Shown in pieces: positions 22,659 through 34,098 of a stretch of 64,000 bases of DNA. The stretch comes from Sinohyriopsis cumingii (Eukaryota; Mollusca; Bivalvia; Unionida; Unionidae), in assembly GCA_028554795.2 (NCBI GenBank), contig CM068835.1, forward strand, positions 57,459,219 through 57,523,218, given 5' to 3'. The notes beneath the pieces were generated by a model. It made no database searches and was not told the origin of the DNA. It saw only the letters and a program-made list of their open reading frames with translations. The first letter of the stretch is position 1; each line of letters opens with the position of its first letter. A program made the position numbers and the translations under genes.

Positions 22659-25159
22659 GTAAGATATGGTTAAGACCTTGAGTAAAATTCAGTTATCAAA
22701 CCTAGCTGCAGTGAGGGTATGTGTCAATGAAAGGGAGACGAAGTGAAACTAATGATACATATACGTAAAATTAGTGATCACATCCTTTCAAAGCAAGTTA
22801 ATTGTCATTGTTCATATATGTCCACCAGTGATATATAGATATTGCATTTAAAGGCTTGACGGTTGAACACATAAACTTTACTAAACTCTAATAGGTCGTA
22901 CGTGAAGTTTTACAAAAATGGTGTCAATCGGGCTTTCTTCATCATATATTATTTTGCTCCTTTTCATCCATCCATTAATCATTCATTCATTCATTCATTC
23001 ATTCATTCATTCATTCATTTTGAACCAGTAGAATTATAGTTTAAACGTTGTTTCCACCGAATGGTTAATACCCACCAAATGCATCAGCTGATACTGAACT
23101 AGTTAGCTATGGAATCGGGGCAGGTCTGAATTAATATTTTGGCTAATAAGGCCATATCCCTCATATTTTGTAGGCCGTCCATTCTATATTGCAGTACCTA
23201 TTAGAGGGGCCCGAGTGGCCGAGTGGTCTAAAGCGATCTCCGTTCCGGATCACTGCCATCTCACCTCTGTCTACGTGGGTTCGAGTCCAAGGCTCGGCTA
23301 GCGTGGGTACGTGGGAAAGCATGCCAGTAGCTTATCGTGGGCCGGTGGTTCTCCCTAGGTTTTTCAGGGTTCTTCCTCCACCAGTTATACTGGCCGCCAT
23401 GTATAGCCTATCTTGTGCTGAAAAATGACGTTAAACCCTAGAACAACAGCAACAACAAAAGCTCCTATTAGACTAACGCACATAATAACCTTTATCCCTG
23501 CCGCGATTGTAAGAGGTACGGTTCACTGAACAGACTTACTGTTATGTGGCGTTCATTGTCATAAACCAACAACAAACAGCGTTTATGTTCTGATTCATCG
23601 TCACCACGAAAATTAACACACCACAAGAAAATAGTATAACATAGCGTAGAAAACAAGTTATACACGCGTTTTTGCTTGTGAACTTTCCCATTTATTACTG
23701 AAAACCACGTTCAGAAACAGGAAAAAAAACAAGTGTATGATTTTTTATGGATTCAAAAGGGGCAATTTTTTCCAGTTAGTGGGATGGCTAGATTTTAACA
23801 AGGATATGCGATATAATATATAAAAAATGAAATAAATAATACATTTTACTTCAGAATATCATATTTGTCTTTTTCTCTTTTTTATAGACATGCGTGAGCG
23901 TGGAGACACCGAGAGAGTTTATAAAAGCGGGATGGTACGTTGACGAGGAACAGAGGCGCATTCGCCTTGACAGCTATGGGATTCCAAAGGGTGTGGGAAG
24001 TATTTTTGAAGCTTATATTTTACCTGAGTATGTACTTAAAAAGGCTGCATAAAACATTAATATCATGAAACAATCTTCTCCACTAACTTCCTCTGGGAAT
24101 GTATTTGGTTAGCTTATTAATGTACTGACCAAAAGGCAATGTTTGTTATAGAAAGTGTTAATTCGAAGCATCAGAGTCATAAAATAAGTTTGGTATTATG
24201 ATTCAACTCAAGCGGAGATCATCTTATCTGCGAAATGCTCAGATTTAATAGTCACCACCAAACAAGCCAAATATTATTTGTTTTTGTCTCCGATTATTTT
24301 CTCAAGACCTGGCAAAAAATTATTAGTTTTAAGAAAGGTGGTTGTAAGAGATCCGATTCGAATATAAAATGTATCCGTAAGAAGCTGTGTGTTGGATAGG
24401 GTGGGTTGAGGTAAGCGCACAATCGAGGGTATTACCTTTGAGAGAAACGAAGTTTATTTCACCTATTAAAGTAATTCTGTGATCGTCGCTATTCTTGAAT
24501 TCTCAGTACGATTGGCATTCTTTCACACTGACAGCGAATGTGAGCGTGATTTATAAAAGGGTACGATCTTCAGGAAATAAATCGTGAAGGAAGCCTTGTC
24601 CAGAAGGAAACTGAGAATTAAAAACTTTGAAAACGGAAAGAAGAAAATGGATATCCACTATTGCTAGACATTGAGTCAAATATAACAGGGATAAAAACAA
24701 TAGAAAATACTGTTAGACAATTTTTTTCTCAATCACGGCTGTAAGTTTAAAAGTCCTAAAATAACTTTATACTGAGCTAAAACACCTGACCATACTAATG
24801 AAACATTAGTTTTTAAATATTTTGTGTCATTGCCAATGCTAACAATAGTAAGAAAGTGAAATGACAAGCTATGTCTTTATTTCATGTCGATACTCTGCTT
24901 AACGCGCATATAAATGTTCAAAGAAACTGGATTGCGGCTATCACATTAAAACGGATGTTATATATGCAAAATATATCGACTACAGTACACTTATTGTGTT
25001 ATTAAAAGTTACAATTCAAACATTCACCAACACGAACAGCAGAAGACAATAAAAATATACTATAATGTTTCATAAATTCTTTTAATTTGCTCGTACGAGT
25101 ATTAGTTTCAACATGCTTCTTAATTTATCGGATAGTGTTGTGTCTAATCACGTTCGCCA

Positions 25160-25258
<99 letters not shown>

Positions 25259-25266
25259 ACACGCAC

Positions 25267-25336
<70 letters not shown>

Positions 25337-28300
25337 GAGTGTATGTGTGTTTTCTTTGTCTATGTAATATTAAAACGCCGAAGAAAATCCCTTTTGTCAA
25401 TGTTTGCTTTCATTGAATGCTAAAGGTATGAACGAATCCATCGCCAGACTGCTCCAATATTACATGCTTGAAGTAGAAGATTTTGACTACGCATGCCCCC
25501 AGTTTGGTCCACCATTGTATGAATTCATCTACCACTACGACGAAGGAAGAGCGTACACGTTGTTTCCACAGCCAGATCCCCCGTACAGGAGCTGTACGGT
25601 GCAGTATGTATAAACTGTAAAAATGGGGAAAATGTCACTTTTTATTATTTGACGGATATAAATTACCTAAATACGGAAAGTGTTCATCTCGTTATGAAAT
25701 TCTCATGGTTATGGAAATCTAGCTTTTCTGCAGTTGTTTTGGTTTGGGAGGAAGTGTTTTTTGTGGTTGTGGTTGCGGCGGGTTTGAGATTGGGTACCGC
25801 TACATGGATGACGTATAAAGCATAATTGATATGAAATCACAGAGGATCTCGGAATGGTTCCTTGCATCCGTGATCGATTTGTGTCCACTGAAGTGATATA
25901 TGCCAAGAATGTACGCTACAGTTAAGAATCTTGTGGAACTAAACTATTTGCATTAAATTTTTAAAAATGTAACCAACTAAACCTCAAGTTATGTTTGCTT
26001 TAAATTCGATTGTACTTTTTTATGCCAAAGAGGACATAAGTTTGCGATGATTTCCAATCCATGTGAAAGTTAAAAGACTACGTTGTGATCGCTGGAAATC
26101 CCACTTCTAGTAAGGCTGCGACGTTTACCAAACTTTCTAAACCATGTCACGCTTTCATTTAATCGACACGATTAAAAACCTTTCTACCGATCTGCAAAGC
26201 ATTGAAAATGCGTGACTTGGACCTCGCTAAACTTGTAATATGTTACGATTCTGTTTTGAAGACATGTCCTTGCTGAAAATATCTGACAAATTAGGTGAAG
26301 TATGGATATGACCATGATGTTATAGTTTTATACTTAAGGTTACTGCATTTTTATGGGAAAATATGAACGAGTTTTTCGGATGGAAATGCTGCAAGACCTT
26401 GGGAGTGCAGTCTATCCATCCGACAAATCGAGTTCATATTTTCCCCATACAAATACAGCAACCATTTTATCATACGTTCATTTTTGTTTAACTACGTAAG
26501 GCTTAATAATAAAATACATTACAAGAAACAGTGTATTTAATTTATGCTTTATTCAAAAAAAAAACTCACAACCCTAGATTCTTCAATACACAATAACAGT
26601 ATTCATGCGTACATAGCTCCGCCCAACGACCTTTTAACTTCATAGCGTACCGCGCGCTCAGTCACTCATTTGAGAAAAAAAAATCCCATTTTGCTCCCTC
26701 TAAAATTGAAATTTAATGTCATATTACGAATGACTGCGTCATTGAACAAAGTTCCCGGCTGGTCAGGAATGGAGGGATTTAGTTTTTCTGTCAATCCAGC
26801 TAAACTCTGATTATCTCCTTCTGGGTGATCTCCGCACGATGTACATGTGACTTGAGGGACTGGCGTTGAAAATAAGCTGCATAACTATTTCTGTTCTGCC
26901 ATGGATAGTTTGGAATCGTGAGCTGGAAAAATATGAAAGTTTTGAAATTTAAATTCTCAAGAAGATGCTGGATTCAACATTGTTTTTTAGTGAACAATAA
27001 ATTATTTTCGTTTTGGAGTGCAGTACATTCTACTTTAGAAATGTGATTCCGGTTTCAAAAATGTTGTTGGGATTATAGGCCTTCATATTACAGTACATTT
27101 CCGCGATGTGGGTCAGTATTTGGAATCCACGTAATTCTTATTGGCAGAAAGAGCCCACAGAGTACACTTTGAGGAGATTAAAGATGCAAAAAAGCAAATA
27201 AATTTATTCTCGTTATTATTTCCAGTTATAGATGACATTTGTATGCCCAGTCACTTGCATGATCTTTGTTGGAGGGACACCAGCTTTCGACAGGGTTGTC
27301 AAAGTAGTCTTCCATACTGAATGGTTGGTAATTTTCCCTTGGATTTATGTCCTTTCTGAGACTCGTTTCATCAGAGTTCCAAGCTGGTTAAGCCCCAATG
27401 GTCTCGGATAATACCTGCAATTTTTAATATTTTGTCCAGTAAAATATATTTGATATTTTTAATGCATTCATGCAAATCTGTTTTCTTTTATTTTGCAAGG
27501 TTGATTGATGCATTTCATTGTGAAAATTGCTTGATATGTGCAGAGTACACAATTTATTATAGATTTTTCCCATATATTTAGTTTACTTTATATAATTTCA
27601 TTTTTATTTATTATTTATATTGTCTGAAAAAATTAACTACTATTTTTTCTCTCTATTTATATTTTTATTTGAAATAAGGACATTGATTGAATCTTTAGAA
27701 ATATAATTACCATATCTGGGAAGTTTATGTCAGTTTATGCATTGGAATTTTTGTCAAATAAAAGAGGCTGTCGTCATTCATCATTTCCAAGGGCCTTCGT
27801 TTCAAATATTGAAGGTAAAGATGAAAGGGTCTCGCTCCGGTGTTGTTCCGGTGGAAAAAATGCTAGGTATTGTTGATCTGTAGTCATCCTTCTCAGTACC
27901 GTCAAAGGTTTTGCTATCCCTCTCAGCATATTGAACATATTTGGTCCGGTAGAATCTGTGAAAATTGATACATCTCCAAACTTAAATTTTCCGTGCTCGT
28001 CTCGGCCACTAAATCCAAACATTTTTCCAAAACGTAGATCAGGGAAAATTGCAAAGCAGCTGGCATGTGAGAGCCTTCACCGGCTGAAAATAAAGCTTCT
28101 TCATCAATGTGGCTTATCGGCTCTGATGATCTTGCTTTCCTTCCAAAACCAGCCTTTTCGGTTGCATTTTTTTAAAGAATTTAGTGCTTCTTTTGATTTC
28201 TGAATTGGACGGTCTCTAAGAGAGACGGGATACCCTTTAGCCTTACGATGACGTTCTATGCTGTTTATTATAGAATCTAAAGAGCATACTCAGAACCATT

Positions 28301-28788
28301 GGCTTTGCGAATCGTTATACAAAATCTCGGCTAAATACGTGTTTAAATGATCCGGAATAATATTTTCAATGCAGCGTGTCTCACTTTTGTTATACTGCCA
28401 TCGCTGCACATTTCTCATCACGTTCAGTCGCCTGCTTCGTCGAAAGTTTTTTGGTGATTCTATGAATTCATCCACATTGTCAACTTTGGCATCTCTACTT
28501 TCAGATGACTCAAACAGTTAGTTTACTTCATCCACAGACAAATAAAATAATAAAAAATGATGGCGTCTGTGTCCATTGTCTGTTTACAATTGAAAGTAGA
28601 TCCTTTATGCACGTGAAAGCAATATGAATTTCACGCGAGTTCAATATCGTAAAATATTGCACGATTCTGACTGTAAAGTGAACGCAGACAAAAATGAACA
28701 TATAATAATGTTAGGATATCTTTAAGATATTAAATGACAACAATAAACTAAATTCACTTCCAAACTTGAAACTGTATTGTTTTGTTGT

Positions 28789-28821
<33 letters not shown>

Positions 28822-29477
28822 ACTTTTGTAAGGATTTGTTAACGAATATGTGTTCGAAGGTAAATAAAATAGTTTAAAGAAATTGGCGTCAGTCTGGAAA
28901 TCAGTCAGTAAATCAACCTGATGTGCGAAGCTATGTAATGTAAGTTACAATCAATTCTTATCAACTTAGACTATATACATCCAGAAAAAAAAACTTTAGC
29001 TTAATATTTGTAAATATGATTGAGTAAATCATGACTGTATAAATGTTACATTTTTATTTTCCTTGTAGAGTCATCACCAACAAATTTCCGAATAGTCCTT
29101 TGTTACCAGAGGTAGAGTTTGTTGAAGAGTCCAAGGATAATATAACCAGTTTTTATCATTGGCGAGCGGAATCCTTTCTTTTCACGCTGGATTACCTCTT
29201 CCACACCCAAAATGGACTCCCGTACAAGTAAACACAAATCGTCTTCATGCAACAAATACTTTTTAGTCGCAAAAACCGTTTTCATTACTATTTTAAGTAA
29301 ACATTAAACGTCCTACTAAATGTATATTATTTGAAATTAGATTTCCCGTTAAACGTCCTACTAAACGTATATGTTAGGATCTTTCCATAAGAAGAGAAGA
29401 TTCTGTTTTCTAGATTTTATATATCCTTATCAGTAATTGTCTGCATATTGTAATTGCTTAGGCTTGTTAGAACCTTC

Positions 29478-29532
<55 letters not shown>

Positions 29533-30225
29533 GTTTAGTACATCCTTATTTTTTAGACAAAAGCAATTATCATGAAATTCCTTCCATACATCTTATTTTA
29601 GTGCACATTCCGTTGATGCATTTCGTCTTTTATTATTGAAAACTAATACGTGTGAATTATTGCTGATAATAAAAATGATACCAACCATAACAGCAGCTTT
29701 GTCCGTAGCTATTCTCAAAGCCATCTGATACAAAGCCTAGACTAGTAATGCAGTTTGAATGGCAGCAATCTAATTCATAACCAGCTATAGAGTAGCATAG
29801 CAAAGGTCAAAGGTCAAGATCTAGGTGTTGTTTCTAACGGTATAGAAACGCGGCATATAAGAAGTGTTTTCTGCATCATTTCAATGCAGACGTTTTTACA
29901 CAGCAGATTCATTTGTTGAAGAAGATTTCAAACATGTTTAAAATACACAAGTTTTCTATATACAATTGTCTGGAAGTTATACAGACAAAGGAAGAACGAA
30001 ATTATGTAATTTCAGTGACTTATAAGCTTGTGTTTGTTAATGTGTCTCGAATAAGATAATTAAGGGACAATGTCTAACTCCATATTCAGATTCCGTTAAC
30101 TTTACATTTTCCGTTTTAGGTTGTTCGTCAATGCGGATGAAAATGTGTTCCTCTCTTTTTACGAAGGAGAACTGGATGAAGACACATTCTATCCACCACC
30201 AGGGGTTACGTGCAAACCTGCCTAG
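22557..30225 (+). CDS. Ependymin-related secreted protein, 5 exons, complete
   Basis: The exons are 102, 103, 178, 159 and 106 bp, with intron phases 0, 1, 2, 2, giving 648 bp and 215 aa. Residues 1 to about 20 form a signal peptide. The family pattern is visible: an early Cys (C36), QRRIRLDSY, LYEFIYHYDEGRAYTLF followed by C125, and a C-terminal FLSFYEGELD..TFYPPPGVTC with C212. This parallels the ependymin fold (YD..QRVR, FEYI..Y..G, and a final PP..C motif). Length suits the family (about 200-230 aa). Ependymin-related proteins are secreted, glycosylated and bind calcium or lipid; the exact role here is unknown. Sequons NES and NIT are present. The usual Cys-Tyr-Pro-Val block is replaced by NGLPYK. 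The family call is moderately strong; the splice model is strong except for the exon 2 donor. Confidence 0.78.
22983..23018. repeat. (CATT)n microsatellite
   Basis: About nine CATT tetranucleotides in a row. Confidence 0.92.
23206..23463 (+). mobile_element. SINE family B, full length
   Basis: The head is cccgagtggccgagtggtct, box B is ggttcgagtcc, and the tail is AAC-rich. Target-site duplication cctattaga at 23197-23205 and 23464-23472. Confidence 0.93.
23888..23990 (+). CDS. Ependymin-related gene exon 2
   Basis: The acceptor is ttttatag. Residues 35-68 read TCVSVETPREFIKAGWYVDE then EQRRIRLDSYGIPK. To keep the frame with exon 3 the donor must leave one extra base, which fits g then gtgtgg at 23991. 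A better-looking donor (gtatgt at 24028) would put exon 3 out of frame, so the longer form would soon terminate. Confidence 0.75.
23991..25425 (+). other. Ependymin-related intron 2
   Basis: Mostly unassigned sequence, ending with a long self-complementary CA-TA-TG microsatellite just before exon 3. Confidence 0.6.
25161..25333. repeat. (CA)n-(TA)n-(TG)n compound microsatellite
   Basis: CA repeats at 25161-25203, TA repeats at 25204-25255, a short interruption, then TG repeats at 25277-25333. The CA and TG blocks are complementary and the TA block is self-complementary. It lies about 90 bp upstream of exon 3. Confidence 0.97.
25426..25603 (+). CDS. Ependymin-related gene exon 3
   Basis: 178 bp, residues 70-127 plus split codons. 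It contains C92, LYEFIYHYDEGRAYTLF and C125. Acceptor gctaaag, donor ca then gtatgt at 25604 (strong), phase 2. Confidence 0.83.
26338..26463. repeat. Inverted repeat with arms of about 47 bp
   Basis: The left arm (26338-26384, containing gggaaaatatgaac) pairs with the right arm (26415-26463, containing gttcatattttcccc), separated by a 30-bp loop. It could be a foldback or MITE-type element. No target-site duplication found. Confidence 0.85.
27225..28535 (-). pseudogene. Crypton-type tyrosine recombinase relic (DUF3504-like)
   Basis: Reading the minus strand from 28480 downwards, pieces of one protein appear in the right order across frameshifts and stops: DHLNTYLAEILY; SIERHRKAKGYPVSLRDRPI; FGFSGRDEHGKFKFGDVS then IFTDSTG; DDSLFYLTKIPMHKL; PLGLNQLGTLMKRVSERT; ITNHSVWKTTL; AGVPPTKIMQVTGHTNV. 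This is the block order of Crypton and Crypton-derived (KCTD1/QRICH1/ZMYM-type) tyrosine recombinase domains. The catalytic His-x-x-Arg box reads NHSVWKT, so the Arg is Trp. Together with the frame breaks this marks a dead copy. It sits in an intron of the ependymin-related gene, antisense to it. Confidence 0.8.
28788..28817. repeat. Poly(T) run
   Basis: About 28 consecutive T residues. It could be the tail of a retroposed sequence on the minus strand, but no body is recognised beside it. Confidence 0.9.
29069..29227 (+). CDS. Ependymin-related gene exon 4
   Basis: 159 bp, residues 129-180 plus split codons. The acceptor is ccttgtag. Peptide VITNKFPNSPLLPEVEFVEE, an NIT sequon, then FYHWRAESFLFTLDYLF. 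The donor is aa then gtaaac, phase 2. Confidence 0.83.
29228..30119 (+). other. Ependymin-related intron 4
   Basis: 892 bp with an (AG)n run at 29480-29529. Otherwise unassigned. Confidence 0.7.
29480..29529. repeat. (AG)n microsatellite
   Basis: Uninterrupted AG dinucleotides, about 50 bp. Confidence 0.96.
30120..30225 (+). CDS. Ependymin-related gene exon 5 (C-terminus)
   Basis: The acceptor is ccgttttag. Residues 182-215 include LFVNADENVFLSFYEGELDE and TFYPPPGVTCKPA, ending at TAG 30223-30225. The PPP..C end is the family's closing motif. Confidence 0.85.
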
Positions 30226-30305
30226 ACAACTGACTCTACCCACATTCTGGATATAATTATGTATGGCTGGTACAGCATTTCGTGTGAACGAATATAACAA
30301 CGAAA

Positions 30306-30311
30306 AATAAA
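30306..30311 (+). terminator. Poly(A) signal of the ependymin-related gene
   Basis: AATAAA 80 nt after the stop codon. Confidence 0.75.
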
Positions 30312-30368
30312 GAATGTTTTGAATTAATTGGTTAGATAGCGTTTATGCGTTGGGCTCAAGAGTTTATT

Positions 30369-30372
<4 letters not shown>

Positions 30373-30446
<74 letters not shown>
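30373..30446. repeat. (CT)n-(CA)n microsatellite
   Basis: CT dinucleotides to 30418, then CA dinucleotides to 30446. Confidence 0.96.
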
Positions 30447-30448
<2 letters not shown>

Positions 30449-30579
30449 AAGGATGAAATTTCTTCAGCACAAGTAATAGAAGTTGCTTTCTTCTTTTCTT
30501 CTAACCTGCCAGTGTGCAATATGAATATTTTGATAAAGATGACTATTTAGTTTTGACAAGGATCATCAAAAGCTTTCAG

Positions 30580-32690
30580 AAGACAAGCATTGCCTACATT
30601 GATGTACAGGATGTATTACACGTAAGAAAACAAGCATTGCATACATTGAAGTACAGGATGTATTACACGTAAGACAACAAGCATTGCATACAGTGGAAGG
30701 ACAGGATGTATTACACGTCAGAAGGCAAGCATTACCTGCAGTGGAAGTACAGGATGTATTACACGTAAGACGACAAACGTTGCATACAGTGGAAGGACAG
30801 GTGTGTATTACACGTCAGAAGACTAGCATTGCATACAATGGAAGTACAGAATGTATTACACGTAAGAAAACAAGCATTCCATACATTGGAAGTACGTGCT
30901 GTATTACACGTCAGAAGCCAAGCATTGCATAAATTGAAAGTACATGTATTACACGTCAGAAGACAAGCATTACCTGCAGTGGAAGTACAGGATGTATTAC
31001 ACGTCAGAAGACAAGCATTACCTGCAGTGGAAGTACAGGATGTATTACACGTCAGAAGACAAGCATTGCATACATTGGAAGTACAGGATGTATTACACGT
31101 AAGAAGACAAGCATTGCATACATTGGAAGTATAGGATGTATTACACGTAAGAAGACAAGCATTACCTGCAGTACAAGTACATGATGTATTACACGTCAGA
31201 AGGCAAGCATTGCCTGCAGTGGAAGTACAGGATGTATTACACGTCAGAAGGCAAGCATTGCATACAATGGAAGTACAGGATGTATTACACGTAAGAAAAC
31301 AAGCATTACCTGCAGTGGAAGTACAGGATGTATTACACGTCAGAAGACAAGCATTGCATACATTGGAAGTACAGGATGTATTATTACACGTAAGAAAACA
31401 AGCATTGCATACAGTGGAAGTACGTGCTGTATTACACGTCTGAAGGCAAGCATTGCTTGCAGTGGAAGTACAAGATATATTACACGTAAGACGACAAGCA
31501 TTGCATACATTGGAAGTAGAGGATGTATTACACGTAAGAAAACAAGCATTACCTGCAGTGGAAGTACAGGACGTATTACACGTCAGAAGACTAGCATTGC
31601 ACACATTGGAAGTACAGGATGTATTACACGTAAGAAAACAAGCATTGCATACAGTGGAAGTACGTGCTGTATTTCACGTCTGAAGGCAAGCATTGCCTGC
31701 AGTGGAAGTACAAGATATAACACACGTAAGACGACAAGCATTGCATACATTGGAAGGGGATGTATATACACGTTAGAAGACAAGCATTGCATGCAGTGGA
31801 CGTACAGGGTGGTGTATTACACGTCAGAAGATAAGCATTGCCTGCAGTGGAAGTACAAGATGTATTTACACGTACGACGACAAGCGTTGCACATATTGGA
31901 AGCACATGAAATATTTACACGTCAGAAGACAAGTATTGCATTCAGTGGAAGTACAGGATGTATTATTACACGTCAGAAGACAAGCATTCCATATACTGGA
32001 AGTACGTGTTGTATTATACGTCAGAAGGCAAGCATTGCATACATTGGAAATACAGGATGTATTTACACGTCAGAAGGCAAGCATTGCATACATTGAAGAA
32101 GTACATTATTTATTGCATACATTGGAAGTATGGGTGTATTACGCGTTAGAAGGCAAGCATTGCATACATTGGAAGTACAGGTGTATTACACATTAGAAGG
32201 CAAGCATTGCATACAGTGGAAGGATATGGTGTATATTACACGGCAGAAGGAAAGCATTGCATATAATGGAAGTACAGGTGTATTACATGTCAGTAGGACC
32301 GCTCCGGTGGCCTAGTGGTTAGAGCGTCCGCCTTGGATACGGGAGGTCGTGGGTTCGATCCCCGGCCGAGTCATAACAAAGACTTGGCGCTCAACATTAA
32401 GAGGTTAGTGTTAGGACTGGTCGGCCTGGTGTCAGGATAATGTGACTGGGTGGGACATCATGCTACATGTCTGAGGCATGATGCCCCAGTGCAACATACA
32501 ACTATAAACTGCCAAACTGAAGACATCTTAGCGATATGACTGAAAAATTGTTAAAGCTACGTTCAAAATCCAAATCACACACACACACACACACACACAC
32601 ATGTCAGTAGGCACCTGTCGCATACTTTGGAAGTTCAGGGTGTAGTGCATGTCATAATGCAAGCATTCCATAAAATAAATGTACGTGATT
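30580..32690. repeat. 48-bp minisatellite, about 35 copies, split by a SINE
   Basis: The unit is roughly gaagtacaggatgtattaca then cgtcagaagacaagcattgc and atacattg. It is exactly 48 bp in many copies. Two main versions alternate (cgtaagaa/cgtcagaa and catacattg/cctgcagtg). The 48-bp unit keeps frames open on both strands, including a 281-codon minus-strand ORF of 16-residue Cys-rich units (NACLLTCNTSCTSTAG). Copies decay after 32290, and a SINE at 32298 interrupts the array. Confidence 0.95.
32298..32598 (+). mobile_element. SINE family A, full length
   Basis: The tRNA-like head has box A (tggcctagtggttagagcg) and box B (gggttcgatcc). The body contains catgatgccccagtg and agcgatatgactgaaaaatt, and the 3' end is an (AC)n tail. 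Target-site duplication acatgtcagtagg at 32285-32297 and 32599-32611. It inserted into the 48-bp minisatellite. Confidence 0.94.
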
Positions 32691-32989
32691 ACTATACGTT
32701 TATTTTCTCAAGTGTACATATATTTTCAAATCTTGCTTAAATTAGTATTGTATCCTCATATTAAAAGTTGGTTAAGATTTGTGGCACATAATGATTGAAA
32801 GTCAACTTTGTTTTAAATCAATACAGTGCTATGGAGTGTCAGAACCCGTGTAAGTAAGGCGGCCATAGTTGCCCCTCCACCACCCTCTTTATTCGAAAAT
32901 TATTAAATTATAGATTGTTGGTTGCTCATCGTTTTACAAATTCACCAAATAATTATGATGATCCATGCTGTTATTTCTGATATACTAAG

Positions 32990-34030
32990 GTCAAGACAAC
33001 TGCCACACGCACTTGGGCAAGAAGTGTCCTTTCTCGTGTACAAGTTTGTAGCATAACACTAGAGCGAGAAGTGTCCTTGGCCATAAAGTTTGAGCACAGC
33101 ATAAGGCTAGAAGTTACCCTTGGCTTGCACAAGATTTTCAATACAATACTTGAGAAGCGTCTCTTGGCATGCACACAATTTTAGCACAACACTTTAGTGA
33201 GAAGTGTCCTTTAACAGCCACAGGTTTAGCACAACACTTGCACGAGAAATGTTAGTTGATATGCACAGGGTTTTAGCACAACATTTACCTGAGAAATGTT
33301 AGTTGATATGCACAGGGTTTTAGCACAACATTTACCTGAGAAGTGTCGTTTAACATTCACATGGTTTTAGCACTTGTGCGAGATGTGTTCTTTGATGTGC
33401 ACGGGGTTTAGCAAAACACTTGATCGAGAAGTGTCCATTGACATGCATAGGCTTGTAGCGCAACAATAGATGGAGAAGATTGCTTGCCATACATGGAGTT
33501 TTAGCACGTTGAGTGAGAAGTGTTCTTTGACATGCGCAGGCTTTTAGCACATCACTTGAACGAAAAGTGTATATTGACATTCACAGGGCTTTAGCACATC
33601 ACTTGAACGAAAAGTGTATATTGACATTCACAGGGCTTTAGCACATCACTTGAACGAAAAGTGCATATTGACATCCACAGGGCTTTAGCACATCACTTGA
33701 ACAAAAAGTGTATATTGACATGCACGGAGTTTTAGCACATCACTTGAACGAAAAGTGTATATTGACATCCACAGGGCTTTAGCACATCACTTGAACGAAA
33801 AGTGTATATTGACATCCACAGGGCTTTAGCACATCACTTGAACGAAAAGTGCATATTGACATGCACGGAGTTTTAGCACATCACTTGAACAAAAAGTGCA
33901 TATTGACATGCACAGGGCTTTAGCACATCACTTGAACGAAAAGTGTATATTGACATAAAGGAGTTTTAGCACATCACTTGAACGAAAAGAGTATATTGAC
34001 ATGCACGGAGTTTTAGCACAACACTTACCT
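32990..34030. repeat. 47-bp minisatellite, about 22 copies
   Basis: The unit is roughly acttgaacgaaaagtgtata then ttgacatccacagggcttta and gcacatc. The central copies are near-identical at a 47-bp step. The 5' copies (33000-33400) are diverged. Confidence 0.93.
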
Positions 34031-34098
34031 TTTGGGATGCTCCGTGTTTACACAAAGGAGCATTATTGCACATCCCCTTATTCACATTTGTCAACTTC

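Larger units (their letters stand above)
22659..23887 (+). other. Ependymin-related intron 1
   Basis: It holds a (CATT)n repeat at 22983-23018 and a family B SINE at 23206-23463. The rest is unassigned. Confidence 0.65.
25604..29068 (+). other. Ependymin-related intron 3
   Basis: A 3.5-kb intron holding an inverted repeat at 26338-26463 and a decayed Crypton recombinase on the opposite strand (27225-28535). A poly-T run lies at 28788-28817. Stretch 25604-26330 shows nothing recognisable. Confidence 0.65.

Noticed and set aside
25087..25416. ORFs across the CA-TA-TG repeat
   Set aside because: Pure translation of microsatellite DNA.
30759..31604. 281-codon Cys-rich ORF as a secreted protein gene
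   Set aside because: Generated by the 48-bp minisatellite; both strands are open and copies vary without coding constraint that I can see.
32298..32372. tRNA gene
   Set aside because: The tRNA-like sequence with box A and B is the head of a SINE with target-site duplications; the fold is not a clean tRNA.
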